Made by a program: the position numbers and the translations under genes | Notes under the pieces: generated by a model | Seen by the model: only the letters and a program-made list of their open reading frames with translations | The model's database searches: none | Told to the model about the DNA's origin: nothing | In this document: one piece after another, positions 9,699 through 18,180 of the stretch | How the letters are laid out: each line of letters opens with the position of its first letter | Numbering within the stretch: the first letter of the stretch is position 1 | Assembly (NCBI RefSeq): GCF_003590335.1 | Contig: NZ_MIET01000027.1 | Coordinates: forward strand, 1 to 64,000 | DNA from: Pseudoalteromonas sp. MSK9-3 | GTDB taxonomy: Bacteria; Pseudomonadota; Gammaproteobacteria; Enterobacterales; Alteromonadaceae | DNA length: 64,000 nucleotides | Direction of reading: 5' to 3'

Positions 9699-11757
9699 AA
9701 AGTTCTTTCACCAAAGCTTGCAATGCAATATTAAACTGCTTTTTTGAGTGCAGCGACAGTGTTTGCTGGACCCATTCCTTAGTATTGTTTTGTAATAATA
9801 GACTAATAGCTAACTGTTGGGAAATACGCGGTAAGTCTGATAGCAGTGTGGGGTGTGTTGTGATCACTTGCCAGATAAGCGGTGAATATTGTTCGAGATT
9901 GGTATTTTTAGTCACGATAAAACGAAACTGTGCAAGCAATGCTTCACAGAGCGGTTTTTCTTTGAATTTTAGAATCATTTTGAGCACTAAGGAGTACGGC
10001 AAATCACGATAATGATTCATGAGCTGATAGTAAAATGTTTTTTCAAAGTAGCTTTGCAAGGACTGTTGCTGGCACTGTAAAGCCGATTGGCTCTTGATGA
10101 CCATTGCAGCATATTGCCCGCTTGATTTGTCTTTTTTGAAGCCCAATTTAACCAACTGATAGCCACTATTTTGCCAAAATTGAAGTAATTGAGGGTCGCA
10201 GCCAAAACTGCTGCCAAAATAGTCAACCGTTGCGCTGAGCTGTTGTTCCGTATAATTAAGGAGCTGAGTGCCTAGTTGGCGTTTTTGTTGCTGTGGTGCG
10301 ATGGCTATTCTGACAATTCGTGCACATCGAGAGGATAAAAAAGCCGCTTGTCCTTGAACATGAAATAGCTGTTGGGGCAGCAAATGCCCTTGTGGCCGGC
10401 GTGTCCCTTGGCTGATAGCACTTTGTATGGTTTCTTCTAACTGCCCTTCAATATTGACTAAGCATACCCCTAATATGTTGCTTTGTTGCATTATGGCAAA
10501 TAGGCGTTGGCTGGGGCTATCAAGTAATTGTCTAAAGTCGTTTACTGTAGTTTGATAATGCGCGCTCACCAGCAGGGCAAAGGTTTGCTGCAGTAAAGAT
10601 TCGTCTAGCTCAAGTTGTGGAGCTGTCAACTCAGTAAAGTGAATGCTATTTAATGTAGCGACAGCATCAGTTTGGTAGTGACTGTCCAAGGCAAATAAAC
10701 GATTTATCGCAAATTCTAAAGGGTCACTGTGATTGTATCTGAGTGGCTGTGTGAGCGAGAGTTGCGTATAGGTTGTATGTTTCTTTGATAAATGATCTGC
10801 AAACTTGAGTGTATATCCTCGCCCATTCCCTTCATAGCCAACCAAAGTACTGGAGAATATACACTGTGAAGCGCGTTGCTCGATAGCGACCAAAGTCGGT
10901 ACTGGTAAGGTAGCTGCTTCATCGACTAACACGATAGTGTCATCTAGTGACATAGTTAATACTTGATCGGGTGGCACGTAGTGTAGATTCGCTAATTGCT
11001 TTTCATACCCTTTATATTCTATGCCTAGTGCTAGCGCTAAATGCTTAAAAGCAGTTTTTATTGCTCGGTATTGTATTGTACAAATAATAAATGATTGTTC
11101 GGGCATACTGGCAACCAGCAAGCCTAGTGTTGCAGACTTTCCTCTGCCTCTATCAGCACTGAGTACACTTGGCGAAGTACACCCTTTTTGTAATTGGCTA
11201 CGCAGTGTCGATATAACGCGGCATTGTGTTTGTAACGCATTGTTTTGGTGATTGTCTTGCGAAGCCGGTATGTTGAGGTTGGCACCGTACTTTTGAGACA
11301 GTACACTGATGGGCAAGCTCGGAATAAGTCTTTGCCAGCGCTTTAAAAATAAACTGGCGTTAGTCTGATACCCATACGAAAGCCATGTTTTTATTGCGGG
11401 GTCTATCCAGTTATCAAGTTTTGACAATTCAGGAAGAATAAGTATTAATAATCCGCCAGCTTTGACGGTTCCGCTGAGCGCAGCTAGCTTATTGGGTGTG
11501 ATCCCGCTATAACCATCATATAGTGCAACTGAAAACTCTTGGCCTAATATTTCATGCAAATGTTCTGGCCATTGAGCGTGCTGTAATTGTTTATGGGTTG
11601 ATAGCGTTAACGTTTGCTCTGCGCCAGCATCAACGAGGCGCGCGTATTGTGTAATCGCCCAATCGTGCTCGCCACACAAAACAAGCAACTGGCGATGATG
11701 GTTTTTTGCCAGTTGCGTTGTGAGGGGAGTTAAATCACATGGCTTGAAGACGTGCAT
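9670..11757 (-). CDS. tmcA: tRNA(Met) cytidine acetyltransferase TmcA
   Basis: TmcA uses acetyl-CoA and ATP to form N4-acetylcytidine at the wobble position 34 of elongator tRNA-Met, preventing misreading of the AUA codon. The 695 residues show the family architecture: an N-terminal alpha/beta region, an RNA helicase-like module with Walker A (ADRGRGKSATLGLL) and DEAA-type motif II (LVDEAATLPVPTL), a GNAT acetyltransferase domain (about 400-540, with RIVRIAIAPQQQKRQLG as the acetyl-CoA loop), and a C-terminal tRNA-binding tail. The start overlaps the end of uvrD by 23 bp. Confidence 0.93.
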   Translation of the reverse strand: MHVFKPCDLTPLTTQLAKNHHRQLLVLCGEHDWAITQYARLVDAGAEQTLTLSTHKQLQHAQWPEHLHEILGQEFSVALYDGYSGITPNKLAALSGTVKAGGLLILILPELSKLDNWIDPAIKTWLSYGYQTNASLFLKRWQRLIPSLPISVLSQKYGANLNIPASQDNHQNNALQTQCRVISTLRSQLQKGCTSPSVLSADRGRGKSATLGLLVASMPEQSFIICTIQYRAIKTAFKHLALALGIEYKGYEKQLANLHYVPPDQVLTMSLDDTIVLVDEAATLPVPTLVAIEQRASQCIFSSTLVGYEGNGRGYTLKFADHLSKKHTTYTQLSLTQPLRYNHSDPLEFAINRLFALDSHYQTDAVATLNSIHFTELTAPQLELDESLLQQTFALLVSAHYQTTVNDFRQLLDSPSQRLFAIMQQSNILGVCLVNIEGQLEETIQSAISQGTRRPQGHLLPQQLFHVQGQAAFLSSRCARIVRIAIAPQQQKRQLGTQLLNYTEQQLSATVDYFGSSFGCDPQLLQFWQNSGYQLVKLGFKKDKSSGQYAAMVIKSQSALQCQQQSLQSYFEKTFYYQLMNHYRDLPYSLVLKMILKFKEKPLCEALLAQFRFIVTKNTNLEQYSPLIWQVITTHPTLLSDLPRISQQLAISLLLQNNTKEWVQQTLSLHSKKQFNIALQALVKELYARISIKSE

Positions 11758-13900
11758 ATGCCGTGACTAACCACTTACTACCAACATCATCAAAATTTAC
11801 TTGAATGCGAGATTGCGCACCACTGCCTTCGTAATTTAAAACGGTTCCAGCACCAAATTTTGCGTGTAACACCCGCTGACCAAGGGTGTAACCACTGTCT
11901 TCAAATACCGCATGAGTAACCGAGGGGCTAAACCTGCCTGTTGCGGCTGGGCGTGAGACTTGTGTTTTAATGCGAATTTCTTCTACGCAGTCATCGGGTA
12001 ATTCACGTAGAAAGCGCGAGGGACTATGGTGTTTCTCTTGTCCGTAGAGCCTGCGACTTTCAGCATGGCTGATGTACAGCTTTTCCATTGCTCGGGTCAT
12101 ACCGACATAACACAGTCGGCGTTCTTCTTCTAACCGCCCTGATTCTTCATGACTTTGCTGAGAAGGAAACATGCCTTCTTCGACACCAACCATAAACACC
12201 AGCGGAAACTCTAGACCTTTGGCTGAGTGCAAGGTCATCATCTGCACGGCATCTTCATGCTCGTCGGCTTGACCTTCACCAGACTCAAGCGAGGTATATG
12301 CTAAAAAGCCTTGTAATGGAGAGCTAAAATCTTCGTCAATCGGCAAGTCATATTGGCCACATGCACTGATCAGCTCTTCTAAGTTTTCGACGCGTGCACG
12401 GCCTTTTTCGCCTTTTTCAGCTTGATACATGGCCATAAGGCCTGATTGATCGATTGTCAGCTTTGCTTGTTCGGCAAGCTCCAGCTCAGTAATGTTGTCG
12501 TCTAACTGCTCAACAAGTTCAATGAATCGGCTAATGGCTGTTGCTGCTCTGCCAGCTAAGTGCTTTTCTTCTATTACTGCTTTGGCGGCATACCACAACG
12601 GCATAGACTCATTACGCGCACAATCACGGATATGGCTGAGGGTTTTATCGCCAATACCCCGCGCGGGCGTATTAATAACACGCTCAAAAGCGGCATCATC
12701 TTGTCGGTTACTGATGAGCCGTAAATAAGCCAGTGCATCTTTTATTTCTTGTCTTTCGAAGAAGCGCATACCCCCATAAATACGGTATTTTAAGCCTTCT
12801 TGTAATAACGCTTCCTCAAGTACTCGAGATTGGGCATTGTTCCGATATAAAATAGCACAGTGTTCTAACAAGTTGCCTGCGTTTAGCCAGCTACGTATTT
12901 TACTGGCCGTAAAGCGCGATTCATCGAGTTCATTAAATGCGGCATAAATGGAAATTGGTTCTCCTTCAGTGCCTTCTGTCCATAAGCTCTTACCCATGCG
13001 GTCTGAGTTATTTTCTATCAGTGCATTTGAGGCTTTGAGTATCGTAGCTGTTGAGCGATAGTTCTGCTCAAGGCGTATGGTTTCGGCATCAAAATCACTG
13101 ACAAAGCGTTTTATATTTTCAATTTTAGCGCCTCGCCAACCGTAAATGCTCTGATCATCATCACCAACGATCATCATGGTATTTTCTGTGCCAGCTAATA
13201 ATTTTAACCATTGATACTGAATACTGTTGGTATCTTGGAATTCGTCCACAAGCATGTAGCGAAAGCGCTGTTGGTAATGTTGTAGCAAAGTAGGGTTGTG
13301 CTGTAGCAACTCGTAACAGCGCAGGAGTATTTCTGCGAAATCAACTAACCCTGCGCGGTCACACGCTTCCTGATAGGCGGTATAAACCTTGAGTAGTAGC
13401 TGTTCGTTGATATCATATGCTTGAATATCTTTAGGGCGTGCACCTTCGTCTTTTTTGGCACTGATATACCAAGCGATTTGTTTCGCTGGCCATTTTTTCT
13501 CATCAATATTCATTGCTTTGAGCAAGCGGCGGATCATACGAACTTGGTCGTCAGTATCTAAAATTTGAAAAGACTCAGGTAAGTTAGCGTCTCGATAATG
13601 TGCGCGTAAAATACGATGTGATAAACCGTGAAAGGTACCAATCCACATACCACCAACGGATGATTTAATGGTTTCCTCGACACGGGATCGCATTTCTTTG
13701 GCTGCTTTATTGGTAAATGTGACCGCAAAAATACTGTAAGGTGATGCATGTTCGACTTGCATTAACCAAGCAATACGATGTACCAGCACACGAGTTTTAC
13801 CAGACCCTGCACCTGCCAAAACCAACATATTTTGTAGTGGAGCAGCCACAGCCTCGCGCTGTTTATCGTTTAACCCGTCGATTAATTCAGAAACGTCCAT
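11735..13900 (-). CDS. uvrD: DNA helicase II (UvrD)
   Basis: An SF1A 3'-5' DNA helicase of nucleotide-excision and mismatch repair, also acting on stalled polymerases. The chosen start gives MDVSELIDGLNDKQREAV, equivalent to the E. coli N-terminus. The product is 721 residues, the usual length. Helicase motifs are clear: Walker A AGAGSGKTR, motif II DEFQDTN, motif III GDDDQSIYGWRG, motif IV LEQNYRST, motif V MTLHSAKGLEF and motif VI YVGMTRA. The C-terminus carries the Tudor-like RNA-polymerase-interaction domain (LGQRVLHAKFGAGTVL to LVTAYARL). It leads the uvrD-tmcA-SBP-CheW/CZB strand run. Confidence 0.97.
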   Translation of the reverse strand: MDVSELIDGLNDKQREAVAAPLQNMLVLAGAGSGKTRVLVHRIAWLMQVEHASPYSIFAVTFTNKAAKEMRSRVEETIKSSVGGMWIGTFHGLSHRILRAHYRDANLPESFQILDTDDQVRMIRRLLKAMNIDEKKWPAKQIAWYISAKKDEGARPKDIQAYDINEQLLLKVYTAYQEACDRAGLVDFAEILLRCYELLQHNPTLLQHYQQRFRYMLVDEFQDTNSIQYQWLKLLAGTENTMMIVGDDDQSIYGWRGAKIENIKRFVSDFDAETIRLEQNYRSTATILKASNALIENNSDRMGKSLWTEGTEGEPISIYAAFNELDESRFTASKIRSWLNAGNLLEHCAILYRNNAQSRVLEEALLQEGLKYRIYGGMRFFERQEIKDALAYLRLISNRQDDAAFERVINTPARGIGDKTLSHIRDCARNESMPLWYAAKAVIEEKHLAGRAATAISRFIELVEQLDDNITELELAEQAKLTIDQSGLMAMYQAEKGEKGRARVENLEELISACGQYDLPIDEDFSSPLQGFLAYTSLESGEGQADEHEDAVQMMTLHSAKGLEFPLVFMVGVEEGMFPSQQSHEESGRLEEERRLCYVGMTRAMEKLYISHAESRRLYGQEKHHSPSRFLRELPDDCVEEIRIKTQVSRPAATGRFSPSVTHAVFEDSGYTLGQRVLHAKFGAGTVLNYEGSGAQSRIQVNFDDVGSKWLVTAYARLQAM

Positions 13901-14047
13901 CATCACGCCTGTTATAGAAAATGAACGCAAAGTATACCTTTGTGTACTTCGGATGCCCAGTTTTGTTCTATATTTCAGTGTCTGTAATTATATAAATTAT
14001 TGATAAGTAGCGAAAAAATATTTTAATTTTACTGTATAAACAGCCAG

Positions 14048-14995
14048 TTATTCTGATGGTAAAACCGCTTTTAAGCGGTTTTGAACTTCTTGGACAAGTA
14101 GGTCAGGTTGAAATTTAGATAAAAACGCATTGCATCCGACTTTTTCAACCATCGCTTGGTTAAAGCTGCCACTTAATGACGTGTTTAAAACCACATATAA
14201 ATCTTTTAAACGGGGATCGTTACGAATTTCATAAGTGAGGCGGTATCCGTCCATGACAGGCATTTCAGCGTCGGTGATCACCGCGAGTAGCTCTTTATTC
14301 ACATCAAGGCCTTCGTCTGCCCATTTGGTCAGTAGGTTTAAGGCTTCTTGGCCATCTGTCGCTGGGATGATTTCAATACCGAGCTGTGCGAGGGTATCTG
14401 CGACTTGCCTGCGGGCTGTGGGAGAATCGTCTGCATGCAAAATCTTACGACCTTTAAAGTCTTCACGAATAGACTCATCTAAAACGTTATCAGAGATACC
14501 AATGTCATACTCAATTATTTCAGCAAGGACTTTTTCAACATCGATGATTTCGACTATATGCTCAATGTCACCTCGGGTTACTTTTGTGAGAGCGGTCAGA
14601 TAATGGTTTTTACCTACCGAGCTTGGGGTGGGCATGATATCGGACCAAGTAGTGTTGACAATTTGATCGACTTTACCCACCAAGAACGCTTGTACCGAGC
14701 GATTGTATTCGGTGATCACTAAATTACAATCAGCATCCCGCTCACACTCAGGCATGCAAATAGCACGACGTAAATCTATAACAGGAATAGACTCTCCGCG
14801 TATCGTGGTGACGCCACAGACCTTAGGATGCGCATTAGGCATAATGTTTAAATGTGGCAGTTTGACAACTTCTTTTACTTTAAACACATTGAGCGCAAAT
14901 AAATGACGACTATGCAAATGAAACAGCAACAGCTCAAGACGGTTTTCACCGACTAACTGTGTTCGTTGATTCACTGAAGCTAATACACCAGCCAT
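14048..14995 (-). CDS. cheV: Chemotaxis protein CheV (CheW-REC fusion)
   Basis: A chemotaxis scaffold/adaptation protein that links receptors to CheA through its CheW domain and is modulated by phosphorylation of its receiver domain. In 315 residues, a CheW domain (about 18-165, with RHLFALNVFKVKEVV and GVTTIRGESIPVIDLRRAI) is followed by a receiver domain (about 185-312) with DDS acidic residues, the phospho-acceptor Asp in AVITDAEMPVMDG and the conserved Lys in FLSKF. It is a monocistronic-looking minus-strand gene divergent from the K+ channel gene. The CheV call is very clear. Confidence 0.95.
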   Translation of the reverse strand: MAGVLASVNQRTQLVGENRLELLLFHLHSRHLFALNVFKVKEVVKLPHLNIMPNAHPKVCGVTTIRGESIPVIDLRRAICMPECERDADCNLVITEYNRSVQAFLVGKVDQIVNTTWSDIMPTPSSVGKNHYLTALTKVTRGDIEHIVEIIDVEKVLAEIIEYDIGISDNVLDESIREDFKGRKILHADDSPTARRQVADTLAQLGIEIIPATDGQEALNLLTKWADEGLDVNKELLAVITDAEMPVMDGYRLTYEIRNDPRLKDLYVVLNTSLSGSFNQAMVEKVGCNAFLSKFQPDLLVQEVQNRLKAVLPSE

Positions 14996-15183
14996 TTAAT
15001 TAACCTATTCTCATCGTGCCATTTCATATTTTAGTATACCCAAGTTATTGCAAATTACGAGCTTGTCGAAAAGTTTCTATTATTCAATGGCATCTATACG
15101 ACTTATGATTGATTTCAAGCTGAGGTTTTCAAAATTATGCAAATCAAGTAATGTAGCAGCATATTTGTCTTAGTCACTTTATT

Positions 15184-16242
15184 ATGATTATTTTTAAACG
15201 CTTAGTGGTTTTATTGCGAGCGCATGTTGATAGGGCAAGCTGGCGCTTACTCTGTTTGGTGACAGCGCTACATATGGGATTGGTGTGGGGGCTATTAATG
15301 CTTGCCAATGAGCAAGCATTGTTACCGGCTAATGTGTTTTTCTACTATTACATTATTACGACCTCAACTGTGGGGTATGGGGATTTTAGCGCCACAACCG
15401 ATTTTGGACGGTGGGTTGTTGCATTAGTACAGGTCCCGTTTGGTTTAGGTTTATTTGGTGTCTTGTTGGGTAAAGCAGGGCAGATGGCAACTTTTTGGAT
15501 AAAACGAGCAATGACTGGCGATAAAGATTATTTTGATTTTCGAAATCACATTATTATTTTTGGTTGGCACCCCATAAGAACAAAAAAAATCATTGATTAT
15601 ATCTTGGCTGATACTAAGCGAGATAATCGTCGTATTGTGCTTGCGGTGACTGATGCCATTGAACATCCGTTAATTGGTTATCCTGAAGTGAACTTTGCGC
15701 GGCTAACCAGCTTTACGGAAGATGAGCAATTAGCCAGAATTGCAATTGCGGATGCAGATAAAATGATCATTGATGGCCAAGATGATGATCAAACATTTAC
15801 CACCGCCCTTAAACTTAGTCCGATGATAAAAGCAGATGCGCATATTAGTGCGCATTTTCAAGATGAAAGTAAAGTGTCGTTGTTGCGCTCACATTGTAAA
15901 AATGTCGAGTGTTCATCAGCAAAGTCGGCGGAAATATTAGTGCGTGCGATGCAAGATCCTGGTTCGAGTCGCGTACAAGAAGAATTACTGTCTAGCTTAC
16001 ATGGCGATACGCAGTTTAGTTTGCAGTTGCCACAAGGGGTTAAAAGCTATCAATTTGGAGAGTTATTTCCTTACTTCAAGGCGCATCATAATGCTATTTT
16101 GCTTGGTGTCGCTCACGATAAAAGTGCACAAAACTTAGATTTGAACCCGCCGTTAGATTATAAGATCTGTGCCGGCGATGTACTGCATTATATCGCCCCA
16201 AGTCGTGTGCTCGCAAAAGAGGTGCTTTGGCAAGCAATATGA
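15184..16242 (+). CDS. Potassium channel with RCK/TrkA-N domain
   Basis: A 352-residue inner-membrane potassium channel subunit. There are two transmembrane helices around the pore (about 24-43 and 78-98), with the perfect selectivity filter TVGYGD in ITTSTVGYGDFSA. A cytoplasmic RCK (TrkA-N-like) domain follows from about 120 (HIIIFGWHPIRTKKII) and extends to a smaller C-terminal lobe. The dinucleotide loop reads GWHPIRT rather than the usual GxGxxG, so NAD binding is doubtful. It resembles the MthK/Kch class with a short two-helix pore. The stop codon overlaps the next small gene (ATGA). Confidence 0.9.
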   Translation: MIIFKRLVVLLRAHVDRASWRLLCLVTALHMGLVWGLLMLANEQALLPANVFFYYYIITTSTVGYGDFSATTDFGRWVVALVQVPFGLGLFGVLLGKAGQMATFWIKRAMTGDKDYFDFRNHIIIFGWHPIRTKKIIDYILADTKRDNRRIVLAVTDAIEHPLIGYPEVNFARLTSFTEDEQLARIAIADADKMIIDGQDDDQTFTTALKLSPMIKADAHISAHFQDESKVSLLRSHCKNVECSSAKSAEILVRAMQDPGSSRVQEELLSSLHGDTQFSLQLPQGVKSYQFGELFPYFKAHHNAILLGVAHDKSAQNLDLNPPLDYKICAGDVLHYIAPSRVLAKEVLWQAI

Positions 16243-16442
16243 CCTCTGAGCTTATGCTTTTAGTAGGCGCTATCTGTGCCTACTTACTCCCCATTGGCTT
16301 GATCTCAGGGAGTCGTAGAACACATAAGCATGAAAAGAATGCATGGCTTATCGGTACGTTGGTATTTTCCTGGTTAGCGCTATTGATGTACTTTTCGATC
16401 ATTCCAAAACAAGGTATGAAGCCAAAGCGAAAAAGGCGTTAG
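16239..16442 (+). CDS. Small two-helix membrane protein, unknown function
   Basis: A 67-residue protein whose ATG overlaps the TGA of the channel gene (ATGA), so it is probably translationally coupled to it. Two hydrophobic segments (about 4-22 and 36-54) are separated by a polar loop, GSRRTHKHEK. The tail is strongly basic (KPKRKRR), which predicts a cytoplasmic C-terminus. No family is recognised. Its position suggests an accessory to the potassium channel, but this is inference only. An upstream ATG at 16227 would add four residues inside the channel gene and is less likely. The convergent EVE-domain gene overlaps its last 4 bp. Confidence 0.6.
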   Translation: MTSELMLLVGAICAYLLPIGLISGSRRTHKHEKNAWLIGTLVFSWLALLMYFSIIPKQGMKPKRKRR

Positions 16443-16891
16443 CCATGCGCAATAAGTAAGTCCCATTCACGCTCGCTCACAGGCATAATAGACAAGCGGT
16501 TGGCTTTTTTGAGCGCAAGTTCGGTAATGTCATTATTGGCTTTAATTGCTGCCAGTGTGATCGGTTTTAGGTGCCGTTGATATTGTATGGTGACCCCTAC
16601 CCACCTTGGTGACTCTAATGTTGCTTTGGCATCGTAATAGTCACTGCTCATATCGAATTGATATGGGTCGGCTTCAGCAGCATGTGTAACAATGGCAACC
16701 CCGACAATCGCCGGCGTTTTGCAGCTAGAGTGGTAAATAAATACTTGGTCACTCACTTTAACTTGATCACGTAAAAAGTTTCGCGCTTGATAATTTCTTA
16801 TCCCTTCCCAAAACGTACTTTGCTGCGGTGCTTTCTTTAAATCATCAATTGAAAATGCATCCGGCTCTGTTTTAAATAACCAATAGGCCAT
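16439..16891 (-). CDS. EVE domain-containing protein
   Basis: A 150-residue protein that is a single EVE domain, related to PUA/YTH folds that bind modified nucleobases. The diagnostic start is AYWLFKTEPDAFSIDDL. It is followed by FWEGIRNYQARNFLRD, VFIYHSSCKTPAIVGVA and PRWVGVTIQYQRHLKPIT, all in the order of the family (thymocyte nuclear protein 1-like, YciO-unrelated). The start was moved to 16891 because the conserved N-terminus begins there and TAGGAT is well placed upstream. The annotated family is often noted as an RNA- or modified-DNA-binding protein; the biological target is not established. Confidence 0.88.
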   Translation of the reverse strand: MAYWLFKTEPDAFSIDDLKKAPQQSTFWEGIRNYQARNFLRDQVKVSDQVFIYHSSCKTPAIVGVAIVTHAAEADPYQFDMSSDYYDAKATLESPRWVGVTIQYQRHLKPITLAAIKANNDITELALKKANRLSIMPVSEREWDLLIAHG

Positions 16892-17059
16892 GGTAATTAT
16901 CCTAGTCAATTCAATATCAGCCAGTCTGATAGGTTTAAGGGAGAATGGTAACCAATAAGAAAATAAATGCAAAAACGTACTTCGTTTATTTTATACGGGT
17001 TCTGATCGTTGTAATTTATAGTATGATTAAAAGTGTAGATCAACGTATTAGGAAAGCTG

Positions 17060-17920
17060 ATGAGTCAGGTACTAGATAATCTTTTGTCATTGTTAAAATT
17101 AGAAGAAATCGAACAGGGCATTTATCGAGGGCAAAGCCAAGATTTGGGTTTCCCGCAAGTATTTGGTGGACAAGTGATGGGGCAGGCATTATCGGCGGCA
17201 AAATACACGTTGCCTGAAGCGCGCTATGTGAATTCATTACATTCTTATTTTTTGCGCCCGGGCGACCCTGCAAAACCAATTGTTTATGATGTTGAAACGA
17301 TCAGAGATGGTAAAAGCTTTAGTACACGCAGAGTCAGTGCAATTCAATATGGTAAACCTATTTTTTATATGACGGCGTCATTTCAAGGTGATGAAGCTGG
17401 GTTATCTCACCAAAGTGACATGCCCAAAGTACCAGAACCAGAAACTCTCAAGTCATCGATAGAGTTTTACCAAGAAAATGCCAGCTTGATCCCTGAGTCA
17501 CTGCGTCATAAATTTACACGGGACATGCCACTTGAAATGCGCCCTGTGGACTTTCAAAACCCATTTAAACCCCAAAAAACCACACCGCAGCGGCATGTTT
17601 GGTTCAAAGCAAATGGTGCGATGCCTGATGATCGCCGTATTCATAACTACCTGTTAGCGTATGCGTCTGATTTTGAGTTTTTACCAACGGCACTGCAGCC
17701 CCATGGATTATCGTTTATGCACCCAAGTATGCAGGTTGCAACTATTGATCACGCCATGTGGTTTCATCGCCCGTTTAGATTAGATGATTGGATTTTATAT
17801 AGTGTCGACAGCCCAAGTGCAAGTAATGGCCGAGGCTTAGTACGCGGTCAGTTTTTTAATCGAGATGGGGAGCTGATTGCGTCGACGATGCAAGAAGGCG
17901 TGATGCGTCAGCGCGGTTAA
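17060..17920 (+). CDS. tesB: Acyl-CoA thioesterase II (TesB)
   Basis: It hydrolyses medium- and long-chain acyl-CoA to free fatty acid and CoA. The 286 residues equal the E. coli length. Two fused hotdog domains are visible. The N-terminal one has [13 protein letters not shown] and the substrate region [15 protein letters not shown]. The C-terminal one has the TesB signatures [27 protein letters not shown] and the final QEGVMR containing the catalytic Gln, with Asp and Thr/Ser partners in the earlier motifs. It is transcribed alone and ends in an imperfect terminator-like hairpin, just before a MITE insertion. Confidence 0.95.
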   Translation: MSQVLDNLLSLLKLEEIEQGIYRGQSQDLGFPQVFGGQVMGQALSAAKYTLPEARYVNSLHSYFLRPGDPAKPIVYDVETIRDGKSFSTRRVSAIQYGKPIFYMTASFQGDEAGLSHQSDMPKVPEPETLKSSIEFYQENASLIPESLRHKFTRDMPLEMRPVDFQNPFKPQKTTPQRHVWFKANGAMPDDRRIHNYLLAYASDFEFLPTALQPHGLSFMHPSMQVATIDHAMWFHRPFRLDDWILYSVDSPSASNGRGLVRGQFFNRDGELIASTMQEGVMRQRG

Positions 17921-17930
17921 TCGAGCGGTG

Positions 17931-17959
17931 TAAGGCGCCTATTTTACGTAGGCACCTTA
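17931..17959 (+). terminator. Terminator-like hairpin after tesB
   Basis: TAAGGCGCCTA and TAGGCACCTTA pair with one mismatch around a 7-nt loop. The T-run is weak (TATATA). The MITE target duplication abuts it. Confidence 0.55.
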
Positions 17960-17963
17960 TATA

Positions 17964-18154
17964 ACCTCAGCTCTGGATAAGCGAATTTGCCCAATAAAGC
18001 TATTTTTCTCACTCTCGGCGTTGCTTTCATTTGTAATAGCCCGCTATTACTACATAAAAGCGCCTTGATGTTGAACAAAATATCATCATTGGATTGTACG
18101 TATGTTTGCTTTCAAAACACTTTCTATTCCAAAACCCTTATCCAAACCTGAGGT
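17964..18154. mobile_element. 191-bp MITE, copy 1
   Basis: A non-coding element. The terminal inverted repeats ACCTCAGCTCTGGATAAG and CTTATCCAAACCTGAGGT pair with two mismatches. Flanking 6-bp duplications are TATATA at 17958-17963 and 18155-18160. An internal perfect palindrome GTAATAGC-cc-GCTATTAC lies at 18033-18050. It is nearly identical to 26041-26231 in the reverse orientation and of exactly the same length. The element has no open frame of note, so it would need a transposase in trans. Confidence 0.85.
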
Positions 18155-18180
18155 TATATACTCACTTTATTGCGGCATAG

